Shown one piece after another: positions 11,165 through 23,110 of a stretch of 64,000 bases of DNA. The stretch comes from Lepas anatifera. Taxonomy: Eukaryota > Arthropoda > Thecostraca > Lepadidae. Numbering within the stretch: the stretch's first letter is position 1; every line of letters begins with the position of its first letter. The notes beneath the pieces are model-generated. The model searched no databases. It saw nothing but the letters and a program-made list of their open reading frames with translations, and was not told the origin of the DNA. The stretch is taken from positions 496,001 to 560,000 of the forward strand of contig JAOTON010000980.1 of NCBI GenBank assembly GCA_034440635.1, in the 5' to 3' direction. The position numbers and the translations under genes are program-made.

Positions 11165-12990
11165 GGTGCAGCCAGGGGGGGCACAGGGAGCACGTGACCC
11201 CATCACTGCCGGGGTGCCCTTTTGATTTCCAGGTGGTGTACCCAATTTGGGCCCTGCCGCTCGTAATTTAGTGCCCTACGCCGTTGAACCTAGATGTAAC
11301 TGGACCGCATGTAGCGATTGAAACTATTGTTGGACTACGTAATACCTTTTTCGGTGAGCTAGGGCATTCTGTCGCCTTTCCAAGCACCCGGGAAGAGTAT
11401 GGGCACCTAGTATGTGTCCACCTAATGCCTCATCGTCGCCAATAATCGTACGAGTGAAACTAATCTGGTGTTCCTTGAGCTCATCTCGTGGCCTCCCAGC
11501 TGGTCTTGGCCCCTTATGCTGATTACTTGCCCTCTAAGCTGACCTGGTGCCCCTGAGTCAATCGAGTGGCCCACTGAGTAAATAATTGTGCCTCCTGAAC
11601 CTATATAATGCCCTCTGAGTTAGTATAATGCCTCCCAGCTTGCTTCGTACCCTAATAGCTGATTTAGTGCCCATTGAGTTGATTCGGGCCCCCAAGCTGA
11701 TCTCATGCCTCTCCAAGTTGATTCTGTCTCCTAACTCAATATGGTGCCTCGTCAGCTGATTAGGTGCCCCCTCAGCTGATTATTGATGTCTCCTTAGATG
11801 GCCTGGTGCCCCTTGAGCTGGTTTAGTGAGCCCTGAGCCCACCTTGTGCCCCCTGAGCTGTTATGTTGCTCCCTGAGCTGATTTAGGCTCCTGCCATAGT
11901 CTGGGGGGGGCTGGGAGCTGATCTGGCCCCCGAGCGGATCAATCTGGTGCCACCTGAGCTGCACTAATGCCCCTTAGTCGATCTGGTGCCTCCTGAGCCC
12001 ATCTGATGCCCTCTGAGCTAGTCGGGTGCCCCCTGAGCTAATCTGGTGCCCTTTAAGCTGATCTGGGCCTCCTTACGTGATTTCATGAGCAGCTCTAATG
12101 CCCTGGGCTGAGCTGGGCCCACAGAGGCTGATGAGGGCCCCTGAGATGGTATGGGGCTCCTGAGCTCATTAAGTGCCCCCTGACTTGATCTGGTATTCCC
12201 GAGCTGGTCTGGGACCACTGATCTGATTGTTTGTCCCCGAAGCTGATCTGGTGCCCTATGGGCATCTGGTGTCCCCTGAGCAGCTCTGGGGCTTTTGAAC
12301 TGATTGGGTCCCGAGCTGGTGAGGGATCCCTGAGCTGATTTAGTGCCCCTGACTTGAACTTGCCCCCCGCGCTGATCGATCTAGTGCACCCTGAGCAGAT
12401 ATACTGCCTCCTGAACTTAACTAATGCCCCCTAAGTCGATCTGGTGCCTGCTGAGTCATCAGTGTGTCTCCTGAGTCCATCTTATTCCCTCCGAGCTAGT
12501 CTGGTGCCCCATGGCTAATCTGGTGCCCTTTAAGCTGACCCAGGCCTCCAGGGTCGATTATGTGATTTCCTGAGCAGCTCCCAGGCCCTGAGGTGAGCTG
12601 GGCCCACGGGGGTTGGTGAGGGCCCCTGAGATGGTATGGGGCTCCTGAGCTGATTAATTGCCTCCTGACTTGATCTGGTATTCCCGCGCTGATCTGGGCC
12701 CCGAGCTGGTTGGGGACCACTGATCTGATTGTTTGTGCCCGAGGCTGATCTGGTGCCCTATGGACCGATCTGGTGTCCCCTGAGCAGCTCTGGGGCTTTT
12801 GAACTGCTTGAGCCCCGAGCTGGTGAGGGATTCCTGAGCTGAATTAGTGCCCCTGACTTGATCTTTCCCCCTGACCTGACTTGAGGCCCCTGAACTGATC
12901 TGGGGCCCCAAGAGCTGATCTGGGGCCCAATAGTGGATCTAGGTTCTGGGGGTACCCTGAGCTGGTCTGGGCGCTGAGCTTGTGAGAGCC
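11165..12990. repeat. Third copy of the GC-rich head plus a long ~21-bp minisatellite
   Basis: The head (GGGGGGGCACAGGGAGCA at about 11176, then GTGCCCTTTTGATTTCCA) matches those at 645 and 1175. It runs into about 1.5 kb of units like GAGCTGATCTGGTGCCCCCT. A larger duplication is visible: about 12000-12360 and 12480-12860 share long blocks (CTGAGATGGTATGGGGCTCCTGAG and following, given here only by position 12141 and 12627). The edge AGGGGTGCAGCCAGGGGGG near 11162 and CTGGCTGCGCCCTT near 15453 may be the two ends of one composite element. Confidence 0.75.
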
Positions 12991-12996
12991 CCTTAA

Positions 12997-14241
12997 CCCT
13001 ATTTCCGGCAGGGGGGCTAATATTGCCCCCCCTTCAGGTTTTTCGAGAATATCTCCGAAACGGCTTGCGATAGAACTTTGAAACTTCCTGACTTTTCCTA
13101 AAACTAGTACAGGCAGGTTTTCTGAAATTTTCAAGATTATATATTTACCAGGGGCGGAGCTATGGCTGGGTTTTTGGGGAGGTTCTATCCACAAACCAAG
13201 TATTAACGTATGCGATGGGTTTTTTTGTAAAAGGAAGCCGTCTCTACTGATCCTGATACCAGTTATATGGTTTTATTATATCATTTTTTTATGTGAGATG
13301 ATAGTGCATTCACAATTGTCACTATTTGTATTCATCAGGGGCGGTTACAGCAGTTCAAAATGGGGGGGAATGTTATCAAGAAGGACTAAACGTTAGTAAG
13401 TGAGAAGACTGCTTACAGCCGTGCCAGGGCGAATACAATTGGGTATATGAAAATTCAAAATAGTTATAACCCAATTCTAGATTACCAGAGGCGTGTCCAG
13501 TCACTACACATTTTCAAAATGTATATTCCCAGCCAGTATCACCGCCGCGACTCAATATCGTTGTATATTGAAAATGTGTTTCCAATCACCCCCCACCCCC
13601 CACGACGAGTCCTTGATCCGCCTGTCACCCCCTTTCCCAGAGCTGCCATGGGAGGGTAAAAATTATCAGAAATTAAATTTCAACTAGTTAAGGGACTAAT
13701 ATACTCATGCATACCATTCGCATATTGTTGGTATGCATTTACCCCACTGTTTTACCTTACTGCATCCGCCCCTGATGAGTTTTTCACTTTTTTTTATCTC
13801 ATTTATTTATGTGTCAAAGATGCCAAGCAGTATATGACGGCTTCTAATCCGCGTAACAAAAACTTTTTAGGTTGTATATATTTCCCCTCATAGTCCTGGT
13901 CCTGGAACTGCCATTGAATTTCGAATTTTTGCGTAACTCGAGTATATGAAAATTTTGGGTCAATTATTTGTAAATCTGAACTAGTTTTGTGAAAATCGTA
14001 CAACAGAGACAAGGGTTATGGAAAATCTAAAAAATACACAAAAATTGTATATTTTGCACGACCTTCTCCTAAAAAATAAAAATTTTGAAATTTTCTTTTT
14101 TCAAAATAAAGTTTAGCAGCAGACGAATCTATGGCACTTTGAATTTTTAAAATCGGCCGGTTAGATTACGAGATCTTAGGGGGGCCGATATTGCCCCCCC
14201 TGCCGGAAATAGGGGTAGCCGGGAGCCTGACGGAAATAGGG
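12997..14241. mobile_element. TTAA element (family C) inserted in the minisatellite
   Basis: Left end CCCTATTTCCGGCAGGGG after TTAA (12993-12996); right end GCCTGACGGAAATAGGG before TTAA (14242-14245), with a second inner CCCCTGCCGGAAATAGGG at about 14197. Minisatellite units resume directly on the right (GCTTGAGGCCCCCTGAAG), so the insertion cut an existing array. Inside are CAGGGGCGG (13338) and CCGCCCCTG (13767) in inverted orientation, perhaps a nested second element. 1245 bp, no protein. Confidence 0.8.
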
Positions 14242-14245
14242 TTAA

Positions 14246-14790
14246 GTTGGCTTGAGGCCCCCTGAAGTAATCTGGCGCCTTAAACTGTTATAGGGCTTCT
14301 TGAAGTGATTTAAGGCCCTATGAGCCTTCTTGATCTGTGGCCCATTGAGCTAGTCTGATGACCTCATCTCTGGGACCAATGAGCTAGTCTAGTCCCTGGG
14401 TGAAGCATGAGCTGCTCTGTGGCCCTGATCTACATCAGGGGCCCCTGAGGTGGTCTTGACTAGACAGCTAATAAGAACACAAGGCCAACCCCCATCATCT
14501 CGGGGAGGGGTCACTGAGCTAGTCTAGTCCCTGGAGGCACAACTGGGGGGGAGCTGCTCTGGAGGCCTCTGATCCACACTTGGGGGCCCAGAGCTGGTCC
14601 TGAATAGATGGGGAATAAGAACACAATGGAAACTCCCCTTGTAAAACGGAGCTAACGAAGATTGAGGAATCTCTAAAACGGCTTGTGATAACTAGGCACC
14701 CCTGGTTATATAAATTGCTTATTATACTGGTGGATTCTGGGAAGGAATGATAAAAAGGCACGTGCCCCTGAGCTCAGAGCACAGTCCCCT
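14246..14790. repeat. Continuation of the ~21-bp minisatellite, with a local ~150-bp duplication
   Basis: Units like GAGCTAGTCTAGTCCCTGG continue from the left of the family C element. Blocks at about 14380-14480 and 14515-14620 repeat each other (GAGCTGCTCT, GGGGCCC, AATAAGAACACAA). Confidence 0.65.
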
Positions 14791-15720
14791 AGACCAGGAT
14801 TTCTACTAATCAATTTAAATGAAGAACTAGTTTTCACAATTTTCAACCCTGTCACACCATCCCTATCCAAACCACCGGCCTGTTCACCTTTTATTTACTC
14901 TTAACTGGGACCGAGTCTTGAGAATATGGAACTTAATAAACGCGTTCAAAAGGTATCTCCCAATTTTTTTTCCGGCAGCAAAAATGTGTTCTTCCAAAGA
15001 CACTATGCTACTCCTCGTCCCACGGCGATTGTGGGAGGCAAGGAACTTAATCCTCGTTCAGCCAGGGCTCACTCGTCATGACAAAACTCGTGGGCATAAC
15101 AAATGAATTTTCGACTCCAATATGCCTTAACCTGCACATTGTAATAGATATCACATGTTCCGCTGATTTCTCTGATGTTCAGTACTTGCATGAGTTGGCT
15201 GATTTGTCCTTAAATTTATCCAAAACAGTCGGGTCTTGGCTAATTCCATGACATTTCGGTGATATTTTTCCTTTTTTCGGTTTTAATCGAGTTTTCCTTC
15301 TCCATCAATGATTTATTTCCATTTTTCTTGAAGCAAAGATGCCCAAAAAATGATATAAACAAAGATATAGTAAGTTTTTTAGGTTCCGTTAAAAAGTGCC
15401 CTTTTTCCCCAGGGTGCCTCTCAAAGTTGGTGTGCCCCCCCCATACAAAAGCTCTGGCTGCGCCCTTGCGGTTGAAGTCTATTGTAACCTGTATAATTAT
15501 AAAATTAAATTACCGAGGCGATCAAAATCACCACTTCCATCACGGCCACACATATTGCTGTTCACTGGTTATCAAGGCAGACGCAGGGCATGTAGAGACG
15601 AAATTGAATCAGCGTAACTGGTAAGTTCGAAAGTGAGTACCACTAATATCACTAAGTACATAGGCGTAGGAACGGGGTGGGCCAGGGGCCATGCACCCCA
15701 ATATTCATGATTCTTAACCA
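14791..15720. other. No gene recognised
   Basis: AT-rich sequence. The stretch at 15408-15466 (GGGTGCCTCTCAAAG, GTGTGCCCCCCCC, CTGGCTGCGCCCTTG) looks like a transposon end complementary to the one near 11162. Nothing coding is visible. Confidence 0.5.
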
Positions 15721-15724
15721 TTAA

Positions 15725-16556
15725 CACGCGCATTGACGGGGGTCTGAGCCGCCTTCGCATTGACGGGGGGCGGGTACCCGCCCCCCTAAGATCTCGAGAA
15801 CCACGGTAGGTTGCGAAAAGCGGTAAACAGCATTGGGTTGCCCATCCACTTCTCCATCGAAAACATTTGAACCATTTTTTGTCAGGTCACATTTAAGGTC
15901 ACGAGAGGTCAAAACATGCCGTTATAGGGATAACATGTAAATTAAGTTTTTTTCAGCCATTACATCTGAACTAGTAAAGATAGAGCAAAACGACTTAAAC
16001 TATATGAATCCTCTCAGCAAGCCGAATCGAATGATGTATAATTTGACCTTGCTAGGTCAAATCAAGGATTTGACCTGACCTGAGGTCAGGTCAGGATCAA
16101 ACTATATAAAATGCATATCACTAGAACTGCAAAGCCAAGGCGAGTCTAATGAAACTAAAATAAATTGTTCTATCGCCATCTGTTACTGAGTTATTCCGTA
16201 AAAACCATTTTCCCATGTATTTCCAACGGAGAGGTCATGCTTCGTACCTGACCTTAGGTCATCGATATCAAAAATACCGGAACATATTTTAGAGAACTTG
16301 GTGGGGCCATTATGTGATATGAGTTTCAATCGGATAAGTTCACCCTGCTCCGACTTATGCTATCTTAAACTTTTTTTGAAGTCAGGTCACTTGACCTTTA
16401 CTGGTGACCTGACCTGAGATGACCTAACCTTAAAATTTTCACAGAAGTTGTAAAAATGATGAGGGAAAAGGTATGCCAAGTACAGCGGCGCTACGCGCCG
16501 CCGTTTTTCTCCCAAGAACCCAGGGGCGGGTACCCCCGCCCCCGTCAATGCGCGTG
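15725..16556 (+). mobile_element. TTAA element (family A, copy 2, best preserved)
   Basis: The ends CACGCGCATTGACGGGGG and CCCCGTCAATGCGCGTG are inverted repeats, bordered by exact TTAA on both sides (15721-15724, 16557-16560). Full-length match to 5858-6697. Internal features: TGACCT/AGGTCA palindrome near 16069-16096, GACCTGACCTGAGATGACC near 16406-16424, and a GGCGGCG...CGCCGCC hairpin near 16482-16502. 832 bp, non-autonomous. Confidence 0.9.
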
Positions 16557-16560
16557 TTAA

Positions 16561-18018
16561 CCCTATGGCGTTAACTGGAAAGAAATGACTTCAAAAGGCC
16601 CGCTCCCCCTCCCCAATATTCTGGACGCTCCTACGCCTATGACTAAGTAATACTTTTTTCGGTCATTCGCGGACGCAGGAGCGCTATTTTGGGGCCACGG
16701 CCCCTGGCTCCCTCCCCCCTCTGCGTCCACCAGTGTTTTCAGCTCGCCTTTTTGCCTGGCTATAGATTTGTCGAAATTCCATGGTATAAAGAACTTACCT
16801 TGCCTTTGCGTTCCCGGGTGAAAAGTTCTGGAGGCTGATACCGAGGAAAATATAGATTACCAGAAAGTTGAAACAATGCCAGATGTGCCAGATGGCATAA
16901 TCAGACCCAAGCGCTCCGGCTTTTTAGCCTATGCCAAAAATGGCAACCTCAAATCTGGCATTCACCATGGTGATGACGTCAGCGATCGCCTAGAGTTGCT
17001 TAGCAACGCATTGTCGCTGAGCATTGTAGAAGACGGGGCTATCAGGAGATAAGTTGCGTGTTAGGGGCAATAATACTGTTTTTTGAGGACGTGGGGTAAT
17101 AAATCTTGGGTCTACCCCTCGCCAGATGCATCTTGAAACCGTAAAACACTCCACAATCCGGAGTCGATTCTCATTGAATAAATAGGCGGCTCCACCTTGA
17201 GAGCAGTGCTGACGTCACAAACCTAAAATTCTCTAGAAATAGAGGTTGCCATTTTTTGGGAGGGGAGCGTTCTCCTCTACATTTAAAGGCCTTGCATCAG
17301 ACCCCAAAACATAACTTTGTGCTACTGTCTAACAAAACTTGTGTGTTCATTGGTTATGGTGAGATAAACTTTAGTTAAAAGGTAAGTGAAGGGCAGAAAC
17401 TTTCCTATTGATAGGTATGTATTAAGAAATGAACAGACTGCGCAACAGTATTTTTTATTTTATCGGTTGTCAGTCGGTAAGATACAATACATTTAGTTTT
17501 TATTTTAACTGTTCTTCCTCCTGTCGTCGTCGGCTGTGGTTCACGGTTCTAAGCCGTGGTTATTATATTCTTTGTGTGTTTTATGTATTTGCTTGGTGTG
17601 TGTGTGTGTGTGTGCGTTAGAATCTGACGGATAATTATGCTATATCTGGATGATAAATATCGTTTGTGAATGAGTTCGTTGTTTTCCTGTGATTGGTGTT
17701 TGACCAGGCATTTTATTTATGCGCTGCGTGACATTGGTGGGCCCTGATAAAGATGCTACAACTTTCATTGTAATTGTTGCTTTTTTTAAATTACATGAAA
17801 AGGTCACCCATGTCAGGGCGTAATGTGGCCATCATGTTCGATGTGGCAATGGGGGTGTGGGCCGGGGCCGGCTGGTTTGGGGGGGGGGGGGGGGGTGGGT
17901 GATGTTGTGTTTTATTGGGGGGTTTTTTTTATTGTTGTTGTAATGGGTTTGGTTGGGGGCGGGGGGAGGGGTGGTTGTTTGTGTTGGGGGGGGGCAATGG
18001 CGCGGAAGGGGGCAGTTA
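16561..18018. other. No gene recognised; short GT tract and G tract
   Basis: Mixed sequence. A short (GT)n sits at about 17597-17612 and a run of about 18 G at 17878-17896, within a G-rich strand asymmetry reaching about 18000. The open frame at 17823-18179 is read through this low-complexity DNA and is not a gene. Confidence 0.5.
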
Positions 18019-18026
18019 TTTTTGAT

Positions 18027-18382
18027 CCAGTGTGCAAAGTATGGCAGCAGGCCAGACGAGTCGCACCAGCCATCGAAAATTATCGCACCACCAGCCTAAA
18101 AAATTCGCACCAATCTGCCATATACCAAGGAAAAACGCACCCATTCCTACCCACACGATGCAATACTACCTCTTATTAGTTAGTTAAGGACTTTTTATTA
18201 GGCCACCTCCTGTGTCTTCCTAACTATTCAGCCATTATTTTTTTCTAGTTTTCAGTGTCAACTTCCTCGCACCAGTCTTGCAAATTCGCACCAGGCTGAT
18301 AAAATTCGCACCACTCGCTCCTGTCTTCAAGGGCACTCGCACCGACGAGATCTCGTCGAAAATGCCATACTTTGCACACTGG
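18027..18382. mobile_element. hAT-like MITE with 8-bp target duplication
   Basis: Terminal inverted repeats CCAGTGTGCAAAGTATGGCA (18027) and its reverse complement (ending 18382) are perfect over 20 bp. The flanking TTTTTGAT is repeated exactly (18019-18026 and 18383-18390). Eight-base duplications and CAGTG-like ends are typical of hAT elements (known). Inside are about seven TCGCACCA-like motifs in the same orientation, clustered towards both ends, which could be subterminal transposase-binding repeats (inference). 356 bp, no transposase. Confidence 0.88.
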
Positions 18383-18390
18383 TTTTTGAT

Positions 18391-19050
18391 ATCAGGCCTT
18401 AAAAGTTATTTTTGATATCAGGCTTGGGATACACATACCAAAGTTAAGCCCATCTCAGATGAAATGTGACACCTTCATAGGTAATCAAATTTGAATCGAG
18501 ATAGTGGGAAAATATGAATATAAAATATCTGTACAAGTCTGTCATATAAATTTCATATACCTGAGAACTCGCTATTCACTGAGAAACAAGATGTTGGTAG
18601 TATGCATGTGCTTAGTCTCTAGGCTTTAGGCTAGGCTAGTGTCTTTGCTGGAAATGAATATCTTTTGGAATAGGTAAATGGAAAAATATATGAATGATTA
18701 CTATAGGTATTTCTTACTGGATTCTGTACATCTCACTTAGGTTATTGGCACTAATTTCATGTTTCTACACTGCACATTCAATGTTAATGGAAATGAGGGG
18801 CTAACCTTTACTCTGTAAAAAGTTATTGTCAAAGCATGTATGGCTTATTCTGCAAAGCTTTGTCAGGAAAATTTCTCTTACAAATGTTTTCAGAATAAAT
18901 TCAAAGTACTCTGATCTGACCAATTTTTAACAGAGCACAGAAGACCTTTTATTTTCATTTAATATTCTATTTGTTATTTTCTGCTCTCTGATGCTTCTTT
19001 GTCTTGCTTTTTTACTGTTTGCTTGTTCCTCCTGCTATTTGACATCACAC
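18391..19050. other. No gene recognised
   Basis: AT-rich sequence between MITEs; no coding or structural signal. Confidence 0.5.
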
Positions 19051-19053
19051 TTA

Positions 19054-19516
19054 GGGCTTGTTCCAGCGCCTCCTTAGAAAAAAAAAGATGAGAGTAGCTT
19101 GGAGTAGGTCGGAGCAGGTGCAAAAACCAGTGTCCGCTGGACCGATTTCGGATGAGATTGGATGAGATATCAGCTGATTGCACCTGATCAGCGCCAACAT
19201 GGCGGGTGTGGCGCAGCTAAGAAACTAATCGAATTTGATTAAGTCCTCTGATACTCATGTAATGTATTTTAGTGAAAGTGGAATACAGAAAAACAACGTA
19301 ATCAAAACTTTTAGCTGCCCACAAATGTTGTTTCTCACTGTAAAACAACTTATTATAGTTTCTCAATTGAAATTTGTGCGCCACAATTGAGCTCCTCCAA
19401 CTTCCTCTGAAAAACCACCTTTCGTTTGAGAGGAGTTGGAGGAGGAGAGGGCGAGAGGAAGTTGGAGAAGCTTTGAGGAGGTTGGAGCAGGTTTGAGGAG
19501 GCGCTGGAACAGGCCC
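19054..19516 (+). mobile_element. PIF/Harbinger-like MITE, copy 1
   Basis: Ends GGGCTTGTTCCAGCGCCTCC and GGAGGCGCTGGAACAGGCCC are inverted repeats. The flanks are TTA on both sides (19051-19053, 19517-19519). A three-base TWA target duplication and GGGC-type ends suit PIF/Harbinger (known). 463 bp. The copy at 19684-20481 is the same family in the opposite orientation. Confidence 0.82.
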
Positions 19517-19683
19517 TTAGACTCCTGCTTGGAATTTGTTTGCTAGCCCAAAGTGAATTCACTGTCAGGTGATCATTTTTCCTCAAGCACCTATCTCATA
19601 CAAAGGTGGTAGTGATCTTTATAGCTCAGTATTTTACAATGTGGTAGGTTTTTGTGGCACAATCCAGGCATGCTTAACCCTTA

Positions 19684-20481
19684 GGGCCTGTTCCAGCGCT
19701 TCCTTAAACCTGCTCTAAGCTTCTCAAAGCTTCTCAAACTTCCTCTCGCCCATTCCAGTGCCTCCTTAAACTTCCTTAAAACTCATCTAAGCTCACCTCA
19801 AACTTGCTCCAACCTCCTCTCAAACGAAAGGTGGTTTTTCGGAACACGGCGCCTGTCGTACTGGCAGAGTTCATTGGTCGTTATGCGCCGACCCCACATC
19901 ACCCGGCTCCGGCCACCCAGCCGCACTCTCGCCCGACAGACATCCACTCGCACCCTGGCTCCTCCTGCCGTGTGTGTGTATGTGTGTAGGAGTGGCCGAG
20001 GTCGGTCGCGGGTGAGTGATGCACAGCGCCTATCATGTGTCAGCGTTGTGGCATCCGGTCGGACGCTTTTAATCCACGTAACTGTTTGATTGCCATGTTT
20101 GTATTATTAATGAGTGTGCTTTGAATATACATGTATGGATTCAGGTTAGAGGAGGCTCAATTGGGGCGCATGAATTTCAATTGATAAGCTAAAACAAATC
20201 GTTTTACAGAGAGAACAAACGTTGGTGAGTATTTAAATGTTTTGATTTTCTTGTTTTTCTGCATGCCACTTCCACTAAAATACATCAAACGAGCATCAGA
20301 GGCCTTAAACAAATCTCGTTAGTTCCTTAGCTTTGCCACGCCCGCCATATCGGCACAGATCAGGCACAATCAGCTGATATCGGCTCCCAAATGGTTCCAG
20401 CAGACAGCTGTTTTTGCACCTGCTCTGACTTCCTCTGAGCTACTCTCATCTTTTTTTGCAAGGAGGTGCTGGAACAAGCCC
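19684..20481 (-). mobile_element. PIF/Harbinger-like MITE, copy 2, inverted and enlarged
   Basis: Left end GGGCCTGTTCCAGCGCTTCC after TTA; right end GGAGGTGCTGGAACAAGCCC, but the right flank is CCA, so the duplication is lost or the edge decayed. Its left part pairs with the right part of copy 1 (the AACCACCTTTCGTTTGAGAG block) and its right part with the left part of copy 1 (CTCTCATCTTTTTTT, CAGCTGAT, GCCACGCCCGCCAT). About 330 extra bases in the middle have unknown origin. Confidence 0.75.
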
Positions 20482-20590
20482 CCAGTATCTGATTTGGGGC
20501 AGCATTTGTTGTTTTGAGCAAGGTAAGGGAGATAGAAGTAAAACCAGAAATTGAAGATTGCCTTGTTAGGGCCAACATGGATTTCCACCA

Positions 20591-21668
20591 GGGCCCCATT
20601 TCATAAAAGGCGTAACTTATGCTTATAGCGTAGAAGTAGCATAATGCAGCGTAGAAAGTGAATAATACACCACAATCTTGTTTCACAAAAATTCAGCGTA
20701 AAATGCAACTTCTTGCAGAGTTACGCAGCTCTAAACTGCGCTGTACTGGAATTCAGCGTAGAATATTGCCAATATTGTTTCATATAGCAGCCAACATGTC
20801 CGTTGAATATGTAAAACACGCCTGAAAAGCTACGCAAGATATAGCAGCATAACATTTATCAGACAATGAAGCAAAACATGAAAAATATATAATTTCTTAT
20901 GGAATTCTGAATCTGAAGCAAAATTAGATAGTGTAGCGAAGGACAAAACGAGTCATGAATGTACAATAAACTTAAATGGAAGTGTGTGCAAGTTTTTCCT
21001 TGCACAGGTATAAAGTGCAAGTTGCACATGCCAAATTGAGCTGATATGTAGAGTTCTACGGCCATTTGATATGCCAAAAATGATGATAGCTATTGATGCA
21101 AATACACAGGAAAGCTGACATCGATTTTTACTTTGACTTTCTGCCGTTACTGTTATTTTACAGTCTAGCGAGGACAGAACCCTAGATAGGCTGACACTGA
21201 CAAAGTGTTATATGGAGTCTATGGAGGGTAAAAATTCAATTTAAGGTATCTGTCACCAACAAAATCCAAGTATCTTTACTGAGGCCTCTGGCGAAAATGA
21301 TGTATACCTAGGTACCTAAGTACCAGCATCTTGATCTTGTTATTCTTCAAAGATGTTTACTCACTATTCCTTTTCCAGTTTCACGAAATTATAAGGTTCA
21401 CAGACCTTTCACAGTTCACTCATGATAAGTAAACACAATTCACCTAAAATTCTACTGAACTACACTCGCACAAGACAATAACCTTTTTAGGACCTTCTTG
21501 ACAGTAACTACCTAAAAAATGAGGTACGGCCAAAAACAAATCCGTCGTATTTTTATTGCGTCAGCTGATAGTCCAGCTTCCGCCGCAGTACTTGTAAAAG
21601 TGCATTAGAAACTTAATCATCGAATAAGAGGAATTAAGTCAAATAATTTTCATTCAAATAATTTATTG

Positions 21669-21714
<46 letters not shown>

Positions 21715-21931
21715 GCGATTTTTCATGCTAATAAAGCAGTTAAACGCCATATTTGAAAGGGGTAATTCCATCCTGGAATTGGGCGTAATTCACGCTGCAT
21801 TAGATATCTACGCCGCTTTCGCGTGAATGTCACCGCTCTTTGTGAAACGTGATTCTGAGTACGGCGTAACTTTGCAGGTGAATGTGGTGTAAAACACGCC
21901 GCATTTCTACAACTTTTATGAAATGGGGCCC
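20591..21931. mobile_element. Inverted-repeat element with GGGCCCCATTTCATAAAA ends
   Basis: The left end GGGCCCCATTTCATAAAA and right end TTTTATGAAATGGGGCCC are perfect inverted repeats. Subterminal regions are also similar in inverted orientation (GGCGTAACTT..., CGCTGAAT/ATTCACGC, TTTCACAAA/TTTGTGAAA). No clear target duplication was found. The centre holds an (AT)n tract and about 0.9 kb of AT-rich filler, possibly a further insertion. 1341 bp, no protein. Confidence 0.8.
21670..21712. repeat. (AT)n microsatellite
   Basis: Uninterrupted AT dinucleotides inside the GGGCCCC-ended element. Confidence 0.98.
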
Positions 21932-22701
21932 AGGAAAATAAAGGAAAAACATTTTGTTTTGGACAGAGAAGTACATATGTCCCTCAGTGAAATCTATGTT
22001 TCAGACAGATTTGAGCAGCTTTAATTGCCCTTTTTGTCATATGCCAGGTTTTGTAGACAGATCATAGATCATAGATCTGATGAAAGGATGTATGTCTCTA
22101 AGTTTGATTTTGAACAAAATTATATAAAGTTAATGTTGAATGCTGATAACCATAATACACTTTAAAATTCAGCCAAATCAATGACATCTGTTGGTTTGGT
22201 CATCTACACTTTGTTCCTTTTGCTATTCATGGAAGGTGATAACTCTAATGGGGCTGCCCAGATACTTTCTATAAAATATTTGCTGAATTCTGGAACTTCT
22301 GGACATTTTGTTGTGTCTGGGCATTTGGTTGTGCAAAATAGATGGTTCTATTCTATTGTCCTTATAACAATGTGTTTCCTCAGGATTAATTTGCCTTGTG
22401 CTGCATGGTGATAGTCTGATGACTGCCATTTATGCAGATTATTGGGAATAACCAGGCCAACATAATAATTCTATAGATTCTACACCAACTTTGGGTTTCT
22501 TGGATTGTCTGCATATAAAGTGTGAGTAACATAAAATAGTTTGGTAGGTTTTTCTCAGCTATGCTCATCCCAAGAAAATTGTTTGGCAAGGCCATGTTGT
22601 TGCAATAAAGGAGCATATACCTAGTGTTTGGCACACCTTTTCAATAACATGCCATGAATGACTGAGGATTGAATTGAATACCATATCTTTGATATTTTCA
22701 G
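21932..22701. other. No gene recognised; upstream of angiomotin exon 1
   Basis: AT-rich sequence, probably intron or 5' flank. A pyrimidine-rich stretch ending TGATATTTTCAG at 22701 is a good splice acceptor, so a more upstream exon may exist left of this point or left of the window. No promoter signal can be defended. Confidence 0.5.
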
Positions 22702-22793
22702 ACATCTATGTATTTCTAATATTGCAATGGACCCAGGACATCACCAAGGACCTCCACCAAGCTACAACCAGGCTGTGGCCCTTAATCCACAAG
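22702..22793 (+). CDS. AMOT: Angiomotin homologue, exon 1 found (N-terminal PPxY exon)
   Basis: Bounded by an acceptor (ATATTTTCAG) and a donor (CAAG|GTATGC). The first ATG is at 22727 and gives M-D-P-G-H-H-Q-G then PPPSYNQAVALNPQ, ending in phase 1 with a lone G. The next exon supplies GT, making a glycine codon. PPPSY is a PPxY motif of the kind that binds WW domains of YAP-type coactivators, and angiomotins carry three such motifs in their N-terminal half (known). The exon is too short to identify alone; its place in the gene rests on phase, the motif and position. Because the segment upstream of the ATG is also open to the acceptor, translation might begin further upstream. Confidence 0.6.
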
Positions 22794-23110
22794 GTATGCC
22801 ATTTTAACCTCCTTGACGGTTCTCTGAGTTTTGAAAAACATGCAGATATCATGATTTTCTTGTATCCACGCTTAGTGGTGAAAAACGTCACCGAATGGCT
22901 TGTACAGAGATCGCTTTAAGTCATTGTTTTCCCTAGTTTTGCCATCTCAAGACCTGAGTATTTTATCTTAGAACTGACAGCAGAGACAGGCATATCTGTA
23001 ATAGTGTCCCTTTTACAGCATCTTGAGTTTCCGAAATATTTTAATCACAGAGGATCTTAATTTCCTGAGAATCACCATCTCCAGTTATGCCAACATTAGC
23101 CCCACACGAG
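22794..23110 (+). other. AMOT: Start of angiomotin intron 1
   Basis: Begins with the donor GTATGC. No gene content. It runs into the tandem array at about 23111. Confidence 0.6.

Noticed and set aside
9341..11193. Series of - strand open frames rich in Gly, Pro, Ser, Leu (up to 227 codons)
   Set aside because: They are translations of the 22-bp minisatellite, which cycles through all frames; no start, splice or domain evidence.
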